In this document: piece by piece, positions 26,029 through 36,880 of the stretch | Layout of the letters: every line of letters starts with the position of its first letter | Position numbering within the stretch: position 1 is the first letter of the stretch | NCBI GenBank assembly: GCA_016744135.1 | Contig: JADGEX010000001.1 | Coordinates: 941,029 to 1,005,028 of the forward strand | Direction of reading: 5' to 3' | DNA length: 64,000 bases | Source: Pseudodesulfovibrio sp. | Lineage (GTDB): Bacteria; Desulfobacterota; Desulfovibrionia; Desulfovibrionales; Desulfovibrionaceae | Notes under the pieces: generated by a model | What the model saw: the letters and a program-made list of their open reading frames with translations, nothing else | Databases searched by the model: none | What the model was told of the DNA's origin: nothing | Program-made: the position numbers and the translations under genes

Positions 26029-27729
26029 ATGAAGAAACTGCTGACTCTCACTTTAGCCTGCCTTTCGGTCGTCGCTTTCCTCGCCGACCCGGCAATGGCG
26101 GCTGATTCGTCCAAAGGCGCAGGCAACGCCGAAATTTTCGGTCTACTCACGCTGATCCCACCCGTAGTTGCCATCGTTCTCGCATTCATCACCAAAAACG
26201 TCGTACTCTCACTGTTCCTCGGCGTTTTCTCTGGCTGCTTCATGCTCGATCTCAGGGGTTGGGACATATACCACGCTCTGATTGATGCATTCCTGCGCTT
26301 CTCCGGCGAAATCCTCGGTTCTTTGGCCGATAGCTGGAACGCTGGTATCGTACTTCAGTGTCTGGCCATTGGCGGCCTCATCGCTCTGGTGTCCAAAATG
26401 GGTGGAGCAAAAGCCATTGCCGACGCACTGGTCAAACGGGCAAGGACCCCTCGCAGTTCCCAGTTCGTCACCTGGCTCATGGGCCTGTTCATCTTCTTTG
26501 ATGATTATGCCAACTCCCTGACAGTCGGCCCAATCATGCGCCCGGTTACTGACCGCATGAAAGTTTCCCGCGAAAAACTGGCCTTCATCATCGACGCCAC
26601 CGCCGCCCCCATTGCAGGTATCGCATTGATCTCCACCTGGGTTGCCTACGAAGTCGGCCTGATCCGCGACGGTTACCAGATGATTCCGATCGACGCCAAT
26701 GCATACGGCGTTTTCGTCGAGACTATCCCTTTCCGTTTTTACAACATATTCATCTTGGTGTTCATCATCTTCACCATCTGGTTTATGCGTGAATTCGGCC
26801 CCATGCACAAAGCGGAAGTCCGCGCCCGCACAGAAGGCAAAGTCATCGCTGACGACGCCACTCCCATGGCTGCTGAAGAATCTTCAAGTCTCGAACCTGT
26901 ACCCGGTGTGAAGCTTTCCATTTGGAATGCCATCATTCCCATCGGCACCCTGATCGTGACCGCCTTCCTCGGTTTTTACTTCAACGGATATGGCGCCATC
27001 GATGATCCAGCTCTTCTGAAATCCATCCAAACTTCTCCGCTGAGCTTCGCCTCCATGCGAGATTGCTTCGGTGCATCCGATGCCTCGGTCGTTTTATTCC
27101 AAGCCGCGCTCATCGCCAGCATGGTTGCTATCGGCATGGCTGTCGTGAAAAAGATTCTGCCCGTCAAAGAAGCCATCGAGACATGGGTCACCGGCGTCAA
27201 ATCCATGAACATCACCGCCGTCATCCTGCTTCTCGCCTGGTCCCTGTCCGGCGTCATCAAGGAACTGGGCACCGCAACCTACCTAGTCAACGTGCTTTCT
27301 GATACGCTTCCGGCTTTCCTGTTGCCGTCCATCATCTTCATCCTCGGTTCCATCATATCGTTCGCGACCGGAACCTCTTACGGCACCATGGGTATCCTCA
27401 TGCCGCTAGCCATTCCCTTGGCCTATGCGCTTCAGGCAGACCCGAACTACGTCATCCTGAACATTGGTTCAGTCTTGACCGGTGCCATCTTCGGTGACCA
27501 CTGCTCCCCCATCTCAGACACCACTATCCTGTCCTCCATGGGTTCCGCATGTGACCACATCGACCACGTTAAGACGCAGCTCGCCTACGCCTGCACCGTG
27601 GCCCTCATCGCTATTGTCGCCGGATACATTCCGGCAGGACTCGGCATGCCAGTCTACATTACCCTGCCTGTCGGCATCGCCATCACCGGCCTCGCCGTCC
27701 GTTTCCTGGGCAAAAAAGTCCCGGCATAG
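26029..27729 (+). CDS. NhaC-family Na+/H+ antiporter-like membrane protein
   Basis: 566 residues with about twelve hydrophobic segments. It begins with a cleavable-looking leader (MKKLLTLTLACLSVVAFLADPAMA-ADS), unusual for NhaC but seen in some members. Characteristic parts: FFDDYANSLTVGPIMRPVTDR, IDATAAPIAGIALISTWVAYEVG, FATGTSYGTMGILMPLAIPLA and IFGDHCSPISDTTILSSMGSACDHIDHVKTQ. The FGDHCSPISDTT block is the family hallmark. It exchanges protons for sodium, or an organic substrate, at the inner membrane. AAGGAAAGG precedes the start. Single gene, ended by a strong terminator. Confidence 0.92.
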   Translation: MKKLLTLTLACLSVVAFLADPAMAADSSKGAGNAEIFGLLTLIPPVVAIVLAFITKNVVLSLFLGVFSGCFMLDLRGWDIYHALIDAFLRFSGEILGSLADSWNAGIVLQCLAIGGLIALVSKMGGAKAIADALVKRARTPRSSQFVTWLMGLFIFFDDYANSLTVGPIMRPVTDRMKVSREKLAFIIDATAAPIAGIALISTWVAYEVGLIRDGYQMIPIDANAYGVFVETIPFRFYNIFILVFIIFTIWFMREFGPMHKAEVRARTEGKVIADDATPMAAEESSSLEPVPGVKLSIWNAIIPIGTLIVTAFLGFYFNGYGAIDDPALLKSIQTSPLSFASMRDCFGASDASVVLFQAALIASMVAIGMAVVKKILPVKEAIETWVTGVKSMNITAVILLLAWSLSGVIKELGTATYLVNVLSDTLPAFLLPSIIFILGSIISFATGTSYGTMGILMPLAIPLAYALQADPNYVILNIGSVLTGAIFGDHCSPISDTTILSSMGSACDHIDHVKTQLAYACTVALIAIVAGYIPAGLGMPVYITLPVGIAITGLAVRFLGKKVPA

Positions 27730-27751
27730 CCTCTATCCACAGCACCCAAAA

Positions 27752-27793
27752 ACAACCGCCCGACCAGTCACACTGGTCGGGCGGTTGTCTTTT
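27752..27793. terminator. Bidirectional terminator between the antiporter and GNAT genes
   Basis: A 17-bp perfect stem (ACAACCGCCCGACCAGT / ACTGGTCGGGCGGTTGT) with a CAC loop is followed by TCTTTT on the plus strand and by a T-run on the minus strand. Confidence 0.93.
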
Positions 27794-27813
27794 AGTCACT
27801 CAAAAAAAATAAA

Positions 27814-28293
27814 TCAGAAAGAATAACGGTAGTACTTCACATCCACACACATAACCGGAACTCTTTCCGGTAACTGCGCCTTGGTGATTTCCACAAACCC
27901 ATTCTTCTCATAAAAACGATGGGCAGCGTGATAAACATCCACTGTGCCAAGATAAATTTCCCGGACACCCTTGTCTCTCGACCAGTCGATCAAGATCTGC
28001 ATTAAAACGGCAGCAACACCATATTTCTTACCGCGATACTCCTTTTTGACAAACATCTTGCGCAAGGCGCACACGCCGTCGCCAGTGTCAAGGAGCGCAA
28101 TGGTTCCCACCAATTCGTCGCCTTCGAACGCAAGCCAAAAGTTGCCCACTCCCTGCTGATAAAAATCAGAAATAGTTCGTAAGTCTGGCTGTTGATCAGC
28201 AGATGTCTGCACACCAAATTCATTAATCTGAATCGTGGTAATAAGGTCGACGATGGAATCTGTGTCGTGATCGCAAAAAGGTATTATTTGCAT
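27814..28293 (-). CDS. GNAT-family N-acetyltransferase
   Basis: 159 residues. The acetyl-CoA binding region reads LRKMFVKKEYRGKKYGVAAVLMQILIDW, matching the GNAT motif A pattern (Q/RxxGxG/A variant RGKKYG), preceded by strand GTIALLDTGDGVCALRKMFV. C-terminal IYLGTVDVYHAAHRFYEKNGFVEI is motif B. The substrate cannot be inferred. It starts 4 bases after the delta-prime gene and is last in the purA operon; it converges on the antiporter gene across a shared terminator. Confidence 0.87.
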   Translation of the reverse strand: MQIIPFCDHDTDSIVDLITTIQINEFGVQTSADQQPDLRTISDFYQQGVGNFWLAFEGDELVGTIALLDTGDGVCALRKMFVKKEYRGKKYGVAAVLMQILIDWSRDKGVREIYLGTVDVYHAAHRFYEKNGFVEITKAQLPERVPVMCVDVKYYRYSF

Positions 28294-28297
28294 AGGA

Positions 28298-29137
28298 TTA
28301 AATCATTCGTGTTGCGACCCAATCCAACACCATGGCCGGATTAACCGGCACCTGCGTATTCAAAGCTTCCTGAGCCTTGTCGAGCACTAGGCCGATACGC
28401 CGAAGGAACGTAAGGTCGTGAGAATTAGCAAGGGTTGATGAAAGCGGTGTCCCGCACGAACCAGACATGGCCTCACGAAGTTCTCGTTGCATACCAAGCA
28501 CTATCTGCATGGCAAGATGCTTATCCACAGCTCCCTTGGTTGATGTCCGGGCAAACCAGCCGCGTCCTGTCTGCCAAAATGCAACCAACGCCTGCAACCA
28601 TTCGGCAATCTCAGGCGTGTTTTGTCGTACATCGGGCCAAGCCAAAGTGACAACCCAGGATCGAGAGACCAATGTCTCCAACAACCGCTCACGTTGTGGA
28701 GCTGCAAGGACAAAGACGTTGCCGGGGCGAGGTTCTTCAAGCGATTTAAGCAATGCGTTGGCCGCCTCGGTCATGAACATCTGGGCCTCGGCAAAGATGG
28801 TCACACGGTAGCCGTCACCATTGGGCGGTTGCCCCCAGGTGGAACGCAATTGGCGCACAGGATCAACTTTGATCAATCCTTCCCGACCATCAAAGAAAAG
28901 AAGGTCATTAAAGGCAAGATCCCCGATTTGCTTACAGGCCGGACAGTGTCCGCACGGAACAGAACCAGACGCACAGTTGAGTCGCATGGCCCAATACAAG
29001 GCGAGGGCGACGCGGGAATCCGCGTCGCCACCTTCAATAACGATTGATTGGGGAGGATCATGCGCAATGGCATTGAGGCGTTTCACCGCATGCTCGTGCC
29101 CTGCGAGGGCAGCCAGCGGATCACCGTTCAACATCAT
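28298..29137 (-). CDS. holB: DNA polymerase III subunit delta-prime (clamp loader)
   Basis: 279 residues. The AAA+ region has a zinc-binding cysteine set CASGSVPCGHCPAC and the sensor-like FAEAQMFMTEAANALLKSLEEPRPGNVFVLAA, the conserved delta-prime/tau element (ALLKxLEEP). The Walker A site is not conserved (EGGDADSR), as expected for delta-prime, which does not hydrolyse ATP. It opens the sliding clamp for DNA replication. The start ATG at 29135-29137 is chosen because AGGAGG sits six bases upstream; the ATG two codons before abuts that site. It sits directly after purA. Confidence 0.85.
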   Translation of the reverse strand: MMLNGDPLAALAGHEHAVKRLNAIAHDPPQSIVIEGGDADSRVALALYWAMRLNCASGSVPCGHCPACKQIGDLAFNDLLFFDGREGLIKVDPVRQLRSTWGQPPNGDGYRVTIFAEAQMFMTEAANALLKSLEEPRPGNVFVLAAPQRERLLETLVSRSWVVTLAWPDVRQNTPEIAEWLQALVAFWQTGRGWFARTSTKGAVDKHLAMQIVLGMQRELREAMSGSCGTPLSSTLANSHDLTFLRRIGLVLDKAQEALNTQVPVNPAMVLDWVATRMI

Positions 29138-29152
29138 TGCCATCCTCCTGAA

Positions 29153-30475
<1,323 letters not shown>

Positions 30476-30527
30476 TTATCTTCCGTAAGTATAAATACGT
30501 GCGTCTGTCAACTGACAGAAATAGCAA

Positions 30528-30920
30528 TTACTTGGTATTTTTGGGGGTCAATGTCAGTAACTTGCCCCTTCTATCTTTCTTCTGTTCATCAGCAACAAGC
30601 TCTGGTCCCGTACTATTTGCACCGGATTCAGGGTCTGCGACACGCTTTTCCGGAGAAGTCAATGCAGCAAAATCTATTTCGTGAGGAGCAGCATCCGGCA
30701 TACGGGACTGCGCCCAATTATAATTGAAAAGTTGATTTTTCAGGCGAGTAGACTGGATAAGATTGAAGACCACCACGGACTCCTCCCATCGCTTGGTGGG
30801 TTCGAAATGGCGGACCTTTTCCGCATATTTCTCCCACAGGCTCATAAGTGAAGCCTCGTCAAAAGCATTGATTTGACGCGCCAGCTTCAAGAGCGCTTTT
30901 TCCATGTAACTTTCAGACAT
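30528..30920 (-). CDS. Hypothetical protein upstream of purA
   Basis: 130 residues, not recognised. The N-terminal 70 residues are helical and amphipathic (EKALLKLARQINAFDEASLMSLWEKYAEKVRHFEPTKRW), while the C-terminal 40 are polar and probably disordered. No signal peptide or membrane segment. A clear AAGGA precedes the ATG. It is the first gene of the purA-holB-GNAT group (110 bases before purA). Its function cannot be inferred from neighbours with confidence. Confidence 0.75.
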   Translation of the reverse strand: MSESYMEKALLKLARQINAFDEASLMSLWEKYAEKVRHFEPTKRWEESVVVFNLIQSTRLKNQLFNYNWAQSRMPDAAPHEIDFAALTSPEKRVADPESGANSTGPELVADEQKKDRRGKLLTLTPKNTK

Positions 30921-31080
30921 CGATTATCCTTGATTTATACACACAGCAATAGCCGGGACATTCTCCATACCAAACATCCCGCCACCACGCCAAGGCAAAA
31001 TCTCGCCAGTTTTCATAAAAAACAAGACCACCCATACGTTTCGTACGAGCGGTCTTGAACAACCGAGCCTCAACAGTCAG

Positions 31081-31108
31081 TTGCGGACCGTCAAAAGACG
31101 GTCCGCAA
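31081..31108 (-). terminator. Perfect hairpin downstream of the chemoreceptor gene
   Basis: TTGCGGACCGTC and GACGGTCCGCAA form a 12-bp perfect stem with an AAAA loop, 24 bases past the chemoreceptor stop codon. There is no T-run, so intrinsic termination would be weak. Confidence 0.5.
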
Positions 31109-31131
31109 GGAGAGGTCTGACTCACAATATA

Positions 31132-32805
31132 TTAAAACTTTTCAAAGCCATCATCATCGTCATCCATATTCATGCTCACTCCACCTCCTTGAGATGGTGC
31201 GGCTTGCGCGAGCGGCTTGGGTTGCGCCGCCTGAATCCGGGGAGCTGGCTTCTGTGCAACTGATACGGAATTATTTTGGAAGGGTTCATAGCCGCCAAGC
31301 TTGAAGAACTGCATCGAATTTTGCAACTGCACCGCCTGAGCAGACAATTCTTCCGCAGTGGAAGCAAGCTCTTCTGAAGCAGCAGCATTTTGCTGAATGA
31401 CCTTATCCATTTCATGGATTGCAGAGGTCACCTGAGTGCCTCCTTCATTCTGTTCATTGGTGGCGGCAGATATTTCCTGCACCAACTCTGCGGTCTTCTG
31501 AATATCCGGAACGATCTTCGACAGCAATTCACCGGCTTCTTCGGCCACCTGCACACTGGAAGATGACAACTCGCTGATCTCGGAAGCAGACGTTCCGCTC
31601 CGTTCGGCCAGCTTGCGGACTTCCGCAGCGACAACAGCAAACCCCTTGCCATGTTCACCCGCACGGGCGGCCTCGATGGCAGCATTAAGAGCCAACAGAT
31701 TGGTCTGTCGAGCTATATCCTCAATGATGGATATCTTTTCCGCGATCTGCTTCATAGCATCCACGGTCTTGGCCACAGCCTGTCCGCCTTGTTCGGTATC
31801 GGACGCAGCCTGATTGGTCATGGAATTGGTAGTCTGGGCGTTGTCAGCATTTTGACCGATGGAAGATGTCATCTCTTCCATAGAAGCAGAGACTTCTTCA
31901 ATGGAAGAGGCCTGCTCAGTCGCACCTTGTGATAACTGAACCGAAGACGAAGCCAATTCCTGACTACCTGCTGTGACCTGCTCAGTCGCGGATCGGACAT
32001 CAGTGACCACACGACGCAATTCACGCAACATATTCGCCATGGCTGAAGCCAACTGCCCGACTTCATCCTTACTACGGGCAGTGATATCAGCACTCAAATC
32101 TCCATGCGCCATACGATTTGAAGCCTCGACAGCTTCATTCAACGGGACCGTCATGCTCCGAATGACAAACATAACAACAAGAATAAGAATACCCATGGCG
32201 ATAACCGTTGGAATAAGGATCTGCCAACGCAAGGACGCAACCTGAGCTTCTACGTCGTCAACATAGATTCCGCTCCCTACAATCCAACCCCAAGGCTTGA
32301 ACAATTTAACATAAGAAACCTTGGGTACAGGCTTAGTAGCTCCTTTCTTGGGCCAAGAATAATGCACAAAACCTTCGCCGTCCTTACGACTGACTTCAAC
32401 AAATTCCCGAAAAAGATAAATACCGTCCTGATCTTTGACATCACCCACATTCTTACCGACAAGCGATGCATTGGATCCATGAGCCACGACAACGGGCTTC
32501 ATATCGTTAATCCAAAAATATTCATTTCCATGATATCTTGATTTTGTAATCTCTGCGATAGCGGCTTTCTGAGCCTCTTCCTTGGTCAATGCACCGGAAG
32601 CAGCCTGATCAGCCCAATATTCGACGGAACTATACGCCACATCAACAACACTTTTTGTTGCGATCTGCTTCTCTGCCATGAGAGAATCACCGACAACAGG
32701 AAGAAAATATCCAACCAGACCAAGGACAACCAAAGCAATAGCCCCCAAGAAAATGCTGAGAATCTTGCTTCGCATGCTCCAGTCGCGGAATCGCAGTATA
32801 GTCAT
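31132..32805 (-). CDS. Methyl-accepting chemotaxis protein with Cache sensor
   Basis: 557 residues. A transmembrane helix at about 12-35 is followed by a periplasmic Cache-type domain ([29 protein letters not shown], then [14 protein letters not shown]), a second transmembrane helix ([19 protein letters not shown]), a HAMP domain and a cytoplasmic signalling domain with the conserved tip [20 protein letters not shown]. The C-terminal tail ends [10 protein letters not shown]. It senses a small ligand, often an organic acid for this Cache type, and controls CheA. The start ATG follows GGAGGGGGAT. It is monocistronic on the minus strand. Confidence 0.95.
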   Translation of the reverse strand: MTILRFRDWSMRSKILSIFLGAIALVVLGLVGYFLPVVGDSLMAEKQIATKSVVDVAYSSVEYWADQAASGALTKEEAQKAAIAEITKSRYHGNEYFWINDMKPVVVAHGSNASLVGKNVGDVKDQDGIYLFREFVEVSRKDGEGFVHYSWPKKGATKPVPKVSYVKLFKPWGWIVGSGIYVDDVEAQVASLRWQILIPTVIAMGILILVVMFVIRSMTVPLNEAVEASNRMAHGDLSADITARSKDEVGQLASAMANMLRELRRVVTDVRSATEQVTAGSQELASSSVQLSQGATEQASSIEEVSASMEEMTSSIGQNADNAQTTNSMTNQAASDTEQGGQAVAKTVDAMKQIAEKISIIEDIARQTNLLALNAAIEAARAGEHGKGFAVVAAEVRKLAERSGTSASEISELSSSSVQVAEEAGELLSKIVPDIQKTAELVQEISAATNEQNEGGTQVTSAIHEMDKVIQQNAAASEELASTAEELSAQAVQLQNSMQFFKLGGYEPFQNNSVSVAQKPAPRIQAAQPKPLAQAAPSQGGGVSMNMDDDDDGFEKF

Positions 32806-32899
32806 ATCCCCCTCCAAGGTTGGAATTTCGCTGATAAATCAATGGGTAAAGATCATACACCCTGCTACTTATCAATTTTCTCTAACTGGACAATACACT

Positions 32900-32928
32900 G
32901 TTTCAAACGCTATAAGTAGGAATATAAT
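32900..32928 (+). promoter_or_regulatory. Candidate promoter of the AICAR transformylase gene
   Basis: A TATAAT hexamer at 32923-32928 has TTTCAA 16 bases upstream. The start codon lies 110 bases downstream; the leader between holds a CCCATATGGG palindrome (32958-32967). Confidence 0.4.
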
Positions 32929-33037
32929 GCATTGGGGGGTTATATATTTCCACCTGGCCCATATGGGGATTATTGCCCGTCGGAACAAGCTGTGATATGA
33001 CCGCCACCTCACATGAGCACAACAGGGAGTTGATGAA

Positions 33038-34312
33038 ATGAGCGATTTGAAAAAAATGTACCATACCTTGCAGCAAGACCCATTTCCAGCTGACATGAAA
33101 CTGACTCTGGGTGACCAGGAATTGGTTTTCAAAAAACGCACTTGGGAAATTGAAGGCGAAACCAAAGGGTTGCGGTACGGCGAGAACCCGGATCAACCGG
33201 CAGCATTGTACGAATTGACCAAAGGTCAACTTGAAGTAGGCGGCGTAAAATTCATCGGCCAAGGGCAGGGACTGGTGTCCGCATTGACCGAAGAACACAT
33301 GCTTCAGGCAGGCAAACACCCCGGCAAAACAAATTTGACCGACGTGGACAACGCCCTAAATATTTTGCAGTACCTGTCCGCCAAACCAGCCGCGCTCATT
33401 CTCAAACACAACAATCCCTGTGGCGCAGCATGGACCAACGAAGGCGTATCCGTTGCCTTGAAACGGGCCTTTGAAGCGGACCGCATAGCAGCCTTCGGTG
33501 GAGCTGTAATCGTCAACCGCAAGCTTGACCTTGCCACTGCCGAACTTATCAACTCCGTCTATTTTGAAGTAGTGGCTGCCCCTGAATTCGACGATGATGC
33601 CTTGGTTGAACTCAAAAAGAAAAAAAATCTTCGCATCTTGCAAATCCCCGGCATCACCAAATTGGAAAGTCTGGTCCAAAGTCCATTTCTGGACATCAAA
33701 TCCCTGTCGGACGGCGGCATGGTTGTTCAATTCTCCTTCCGTAACGCCATTCTCAAAACGGAAGATTTCATTCCGGCCACTGCGGAAAAAAACGGCAATC
33801 AGTTCGTAGCTCGTGCTCCGAGCAAACAGGAAGCGGATGATCTGCTTTTTGCCTGGGCTGTTGAAGCCGGTGTGACATCCAACTCAGTCCTGTTTGTACG
33901 CGACGGTGTGACCACAGCCATCGGAACCGGTGAGCAAGACCGCGTCGGCTGTGTCCTTCTGGCTGTAACCAAGGCGTACATCAAGTACTCCGACCTGTTG
34001 TCATCCAAAGAACTCGGCATGTCGCTGTTCGAATTGAAACTGGCGGCCATCAAAGACCCAGAGATGAAAGCAAAACTTGATGATATCGAGAAACGCACCG
34101 AAGAAGCCCGTGGCGGACTGCCCGGCTCCGTGGTGGTATCAGACGGATTCTTCCCCTTCCGTGACGGCGTGGACCTGTGCATGAATCAAGGCGTAACTGC
34201 CATTGCCCAGCCCGGAGGCTCCATCCGTGACAACGAAGTGATTACTGCCGTCAACGAAGCCAACCCGCAGGTGTCCATGGTCTTCACAGGACAGCGTTCC
34301 TTCAAACACTAA
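33038..34312 (+). CDS. purH: AICAR transformylase, separate from IMP cyclohydrolase
   Basis: 424 residues corresponding to the formyltransferase half of bifunctional PurH. The N-terminus has no IMP cyclohydrolase domain; the sequence opens with about 45 unassigned residues then GLRYGENPDQPAALY, ILKHNNPCGAA (catalytic Lys-His pair), AFGGAVIVNRK, SNSVLFVRDGVTTAIGTGEQDRVG and SDGFFPFRDGVD, all formyltransferase motifs. It transfers a formyl group from 10-formyl-THF to AICAR to give FAICAR, which needs the separate cyclohydrolase at 40448-41044. GGGAG lies nine bases upstream of the start. Monocistronic, with its own promoter and terminator. Confidence 0.92.
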   Translation: MSDLKKMYHTLQQDPFPADMKLTLGDQELVFKKRTWEIEGETKGLRYGENPDQPAALYELTKGQLEVGGVKFIGQGQGLVSALTEEHMLQAGKHPGKTNLTDVDNALNILQYLSAKPAALILKHNNPCGAAWTNEGVSVALKRAFEADRIAAFGGAVIVNRKLDLATAELINSVYFEVVAAPEFDDDALVELKKKKNLRILQIPGITKLESLVQSPFLDIKSLSDGGMVVQFSFRNAILKTEDFIPATAEKNGNQFVARAPSKQEADDLLFAWAVEAGVTSNSVLFVRDGVTTAIGTGEQDRVGCVLLAVTKAYIKYSDLLSSKELGMSLFELKLAAIKDPEMKAKLDDIEKRTEEARGGLPGSVVVSDGFFPFRDGVDLCMNQGVTAIAQPGGSIRDNEVITAVNEANPQVSMVFTGQRSFKH

Positions 34313-34335
34313 TTAGCACTCTGTATTGAATAGAC

Positions 34336-34373
34336 AAAGCTTCGTCGGACAAGGAGTTCGACGAAGCTTTTTT
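34336..34373 (+). terminator. Terminator of the AICAR transformylase gene
   Basis: A 12-bp stem (AAAGCTTCGTCG / CGACGAAGCTTT) with an 11-base loop, followed by TTT, 23 bases past the stop codon. Confidence 0.82.
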
Positions 34374-34390
34374 CACGACAAGGAGTCGAC

Positions 34391-34666
34391 CTATTGTCGG
34401 CCTCGATTACGATACAGAACTTTCATGACAAGGATGGAAGATGTCAAAATCAGACTGACTCCATTGGTAAGAACCAGTGCCACTGACTGCATGCTGATAC
34501 CATAATAAAACCACAGCAAAATGCCAAAACAAAGTAGCAGATACATGCGCAGTGAAATATCATCCACGGACTTGGTTCGCCATGTTCGAACGACCTGCGG
34601 CAAAAATGAAAACGTGGTACAAAAACCAGCGATCAGGCCTATTATTTCTATGGGTGTTATATTCAT
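34391..34666 (-). CDS. SemiSWEET-type sugar transporter
   Basis: 91 residues with three transmembrane helices: IIGLIAGFCTTFSFLPQVV, ISLRMYLLLCFGILLWFYYG, and ALVLTNGVSLILTSSILVMK. The PQ motif (SFLPQVVRTWRTKSVDDIS) is diagnostic of SWEET/SemiSWEET half-transporters, which act as homodimers for sugar uniport. There is no strong ribosome binding site. It sits alone on the minus strand between the AICAR transformylase and RNB genes. Confidence 0.9.
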   Translation of the reverse strand: MNITPIEIIGLIAGFCTTFSFLPQVVRTWRTKSVDDISLRMYLLLCFGILLWFYYGISMQSVALVLTNGVSLILTSSILVMKVLYRNRGRQ

Positions 34667-34756
34667 GCACCATCATTACTCGCACACTCTTACACTGACA
34701 ACCATTTCATGATATCCAAGCCGTTACATTGACGAAAAAACTCATCAGATAGATAT

Positions 34757-36811
34757 ATGGTAAAAAAAACGACCTTCAGCCCAACAGTTCGCCCCGGTAC
34801 AGTGGTAGAATTCATGCACGGAGACCAGCCACAATTAGCTTGGGTGCTGGAAGAAGCATCCAGCAAACTCCGCCTGCTCACCATCAACAAACGGGAAATG
34901 AAACTCCCGGCAGCACGCCTTTTGCCATGGTATGGACCAACCCTGTCTGCGGAACTCTCCCGACAGGATATCCAGAATACACTCAATGAACACCAGGCAG
35001 CCCGCGGAGAAATCCTGGCAGGCCTCGATGTTATGGAACTCTGGGACCTTGCTCAGGGAGAAATGGAATCCGCCCCACTGTCATGGTTTGCCGATCTGCT
35101 CTGGGAAGACGCAACTCCCGATCAATTGGCTGCATTGGGTTGTGCCATGCTTCAAGCCAAAACGCATTTCAAGTTCCGGCCCCCGAATTTCGAAATATGG
35201 TCTGCGGAAAAGGTTGCATTGAAAATGCAACAAAAAGCCGAGGAAAAGGCTCGCGAAGCCGTCACTTCCGCCGGTCAAACTCTCCTTCAGACGCTCTGGG
35301 CGGCATATAGTCAGGGCCGCACGCCCAAGCTCCCGGCCATGAACCCGGAACTCTCTGCCAGCCTCGAACAAATACTCAAGCACAAGGTCGGCGACTCTCT
35401 CGACGAAACCGAACGCAAAGTATGGACTGCCATAAGCAAGGGATTGCCCGACCAACAGCACCTTGCTCTTCTCCTTGCTCAAACATGGGGAGTCTTACCA
35501 CGCCACCACAACTATCATCTTGACGAAGCCGATTTTGCATGGGGCGACAGCTGGTCTGAATCATACACCAATGAAATCAATGAAATAGAAAAACGCTTTT
35601 CCAATCAGGCCGCAACTGCTGAAATTGACGATTTCATTTCCATAGATGGCATAACCACCCGCGACATCGACGATGCATTCCGTATAGAAAAAACCGACAC
35701 AGGATACACCCTGTCCATCGCTTTGGCCCGTCCTGATGAGCACTGGGAATTCGGTTCCCCGCTGGACAAGGCAGTGTTATACCGTGCGACCAGTCTGTAC
35801 CTGCCCGAAGGCACCAGTCACATGATGCCCGAACAATTCGGCACAGGCCTCTACAGCCTGATTCAAGGCGAAACACGCCCTGCCATGATTACAGATTTTT
35901 CCCTGAACAACGAAGGAAAACTACTCTCAGTCACGCCGCGTACCGCCTGGATCACGGTAAAAGCCAACATTACCTATGAGAGTGCTGACACAGCCATTGC
36001 AAACGGCACTGATGAATCACTTGTTCTTGCGCACCAATTGGCAGAAAAACTTATTGAACGTCGTATAGCCTCCGGCGCATGTGTCATCCGCAAACCGGAA
36101 CCTATAGTCACTGTATCGGGTGAAGGCGCACAATCTTCTGTCGAAATAACCCTCAAAGAACCAAGCCCGCGTTCAGAATTGGTTATCAGTGAATTCATGG
36201 TTCTGGCTAACTCCGGCCTTGCCCTGTGGGCCAAAGAGAATAACGTACCGCTTCTGCATCGCACGCAGGACATCGCCCTGCCGCAAGAATCCGCAGGCAT
36301 CTTTACCGAACCAGCCGCTATCCTGCGCGCCGTAAAATTACTTTTGCCTCCAACGCTGGAAACCAATCCCAAACGCCATGCGGCCCTTGGCGTCCCGGCA
36401 TATGCCCCCATAACCTCACCCCTGCGCCGCTATACGGACTTTATCAACATATCTCAGGTGTGTACCTATCTAACAAATGGTACCCCTCGACTGGATAAGG
36501 AAGCGTTGAAGCATCTCATCATTCACTTAAGAATGCGCATCCAAGCGGTGAGTGCTGTCCAGCGATTCCGGCCCCGGTACTGGAAACTCGTATACCTCGC
36601 CAAACAACGAAAACAGTTCCAATCCGCCGTACTCGTGGAAGAAGCCGGCCCTATGGCGACACTGGCCATGCCCCATTTGCAGGTCAACGTACGTGCCCCG
36701 AAAAAGATGCTCGGAGACAAACTCTATCCGGGCCAACAATTCCAAATCAATTTCTCACGCATCGACCCATTGACCAACGAAATCAGACTGGGCGAAGCAC
36801 TTGAGGAATAG
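34757..36811 (+). CDS. RNB-domain exoribonuclease (RNase II/R type)
   Basis: 684 residues. The RNB catalytic region begins near residue 290 (DDFISIDGITTRDIDDAFRI, with the Asp series that binds magnesium) and ends with the conserved arginine segment ITSPLRRYTDFINI. The N-terminus (residues 1-280) differs from classical RNase R and starts PTVRPGTVVEFMHGD, a beta-rich region resembling cold-shock or S1-like folds. It degrades RNA 3-prime to 5-prime. It is followed by plsY and a CDF gene on the same strand. Gene symbol rnr or rnb is not certain. Confidence 0.87.
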   Translation: MVKKTTFSPTVRPGTVVEFMHGDQPQLAWVLEEASSKLRLLTINKREMKLPAARLLPWYGPTLSAELSRQDIQNTLNEHQAARGEILAGLDVMELWDLAQGEMESAPLSWFADLLWEDATPDQLAALGCAMLQAKTHFKFRPPNFEIWSAEKVALKMQQKAEEKAREAVTSAGQTLLQTLWAAYSQGRTPKLPAMNPELSASLEQILKHKVGDSLDETERKVWTAISKGLPDQQHLALLLAQTWGVLPRHHNYHLDEADFAWGDSWSESYTNEINEIEKRFSNQAATAEIDDFISIDGITTRDIDDAFRIEKTDTGYTLSIALARPDEHWEFGSPLDKAVLYRATSLYLPEGTSHMMPEQFGTGLYSLIQGETRPAMITDFSLNNEGKLLSVTPRTAWITVKANITYESADTAIANGTDESLVLAHQLAEKLIERRIASGACVIRKPEPIVTVSGEGAQSSVEITLKEPSPRSELVISEFMVLANSGLALWAKENNVPLLHRTQDIALPQESAGIFTEPAAILRAVKLLLPPTLETNPKRHAALGVPAYAPITSPLRRYTDFINISQVCTYLTNGTPRLDKEALKHLIIHLRMRIQAVSAVQRFRPRYWKLVYLAKQRKQFQSAVLVEEAGPMATLAMPHLQVNVRAPKKMLGDKLYPGQQFQINFSRIDPLTNEIRLGEALEE

Positions 36812-36880
36812 ACACTCTTTTCATCTGTCGGCAAAATAGATACAGTCACCGCATACAGTGAAATTTCAGGAGAACTTTAT

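Noticed and set aside
30913..31125. 70-residue minus-strand frame between the chemoreceptor and the purA-operon unknown gene (MSQTSPCGPSF...)
   Set aside because: It begins in the perfect hairpin at 31081-31108, has no ribosome binding site and its GTG start is only 7 bases from the chemoreceptor stop codon. The Trp-rich tail is intriguing but unsupported, so it is not listed as a gene.
32958..32967. CCCATATGGG palindrome in the leader of the AICAR transformylase gene
   Set aside because: Short and common enough by chance; no second site or known consensus supports an operator.
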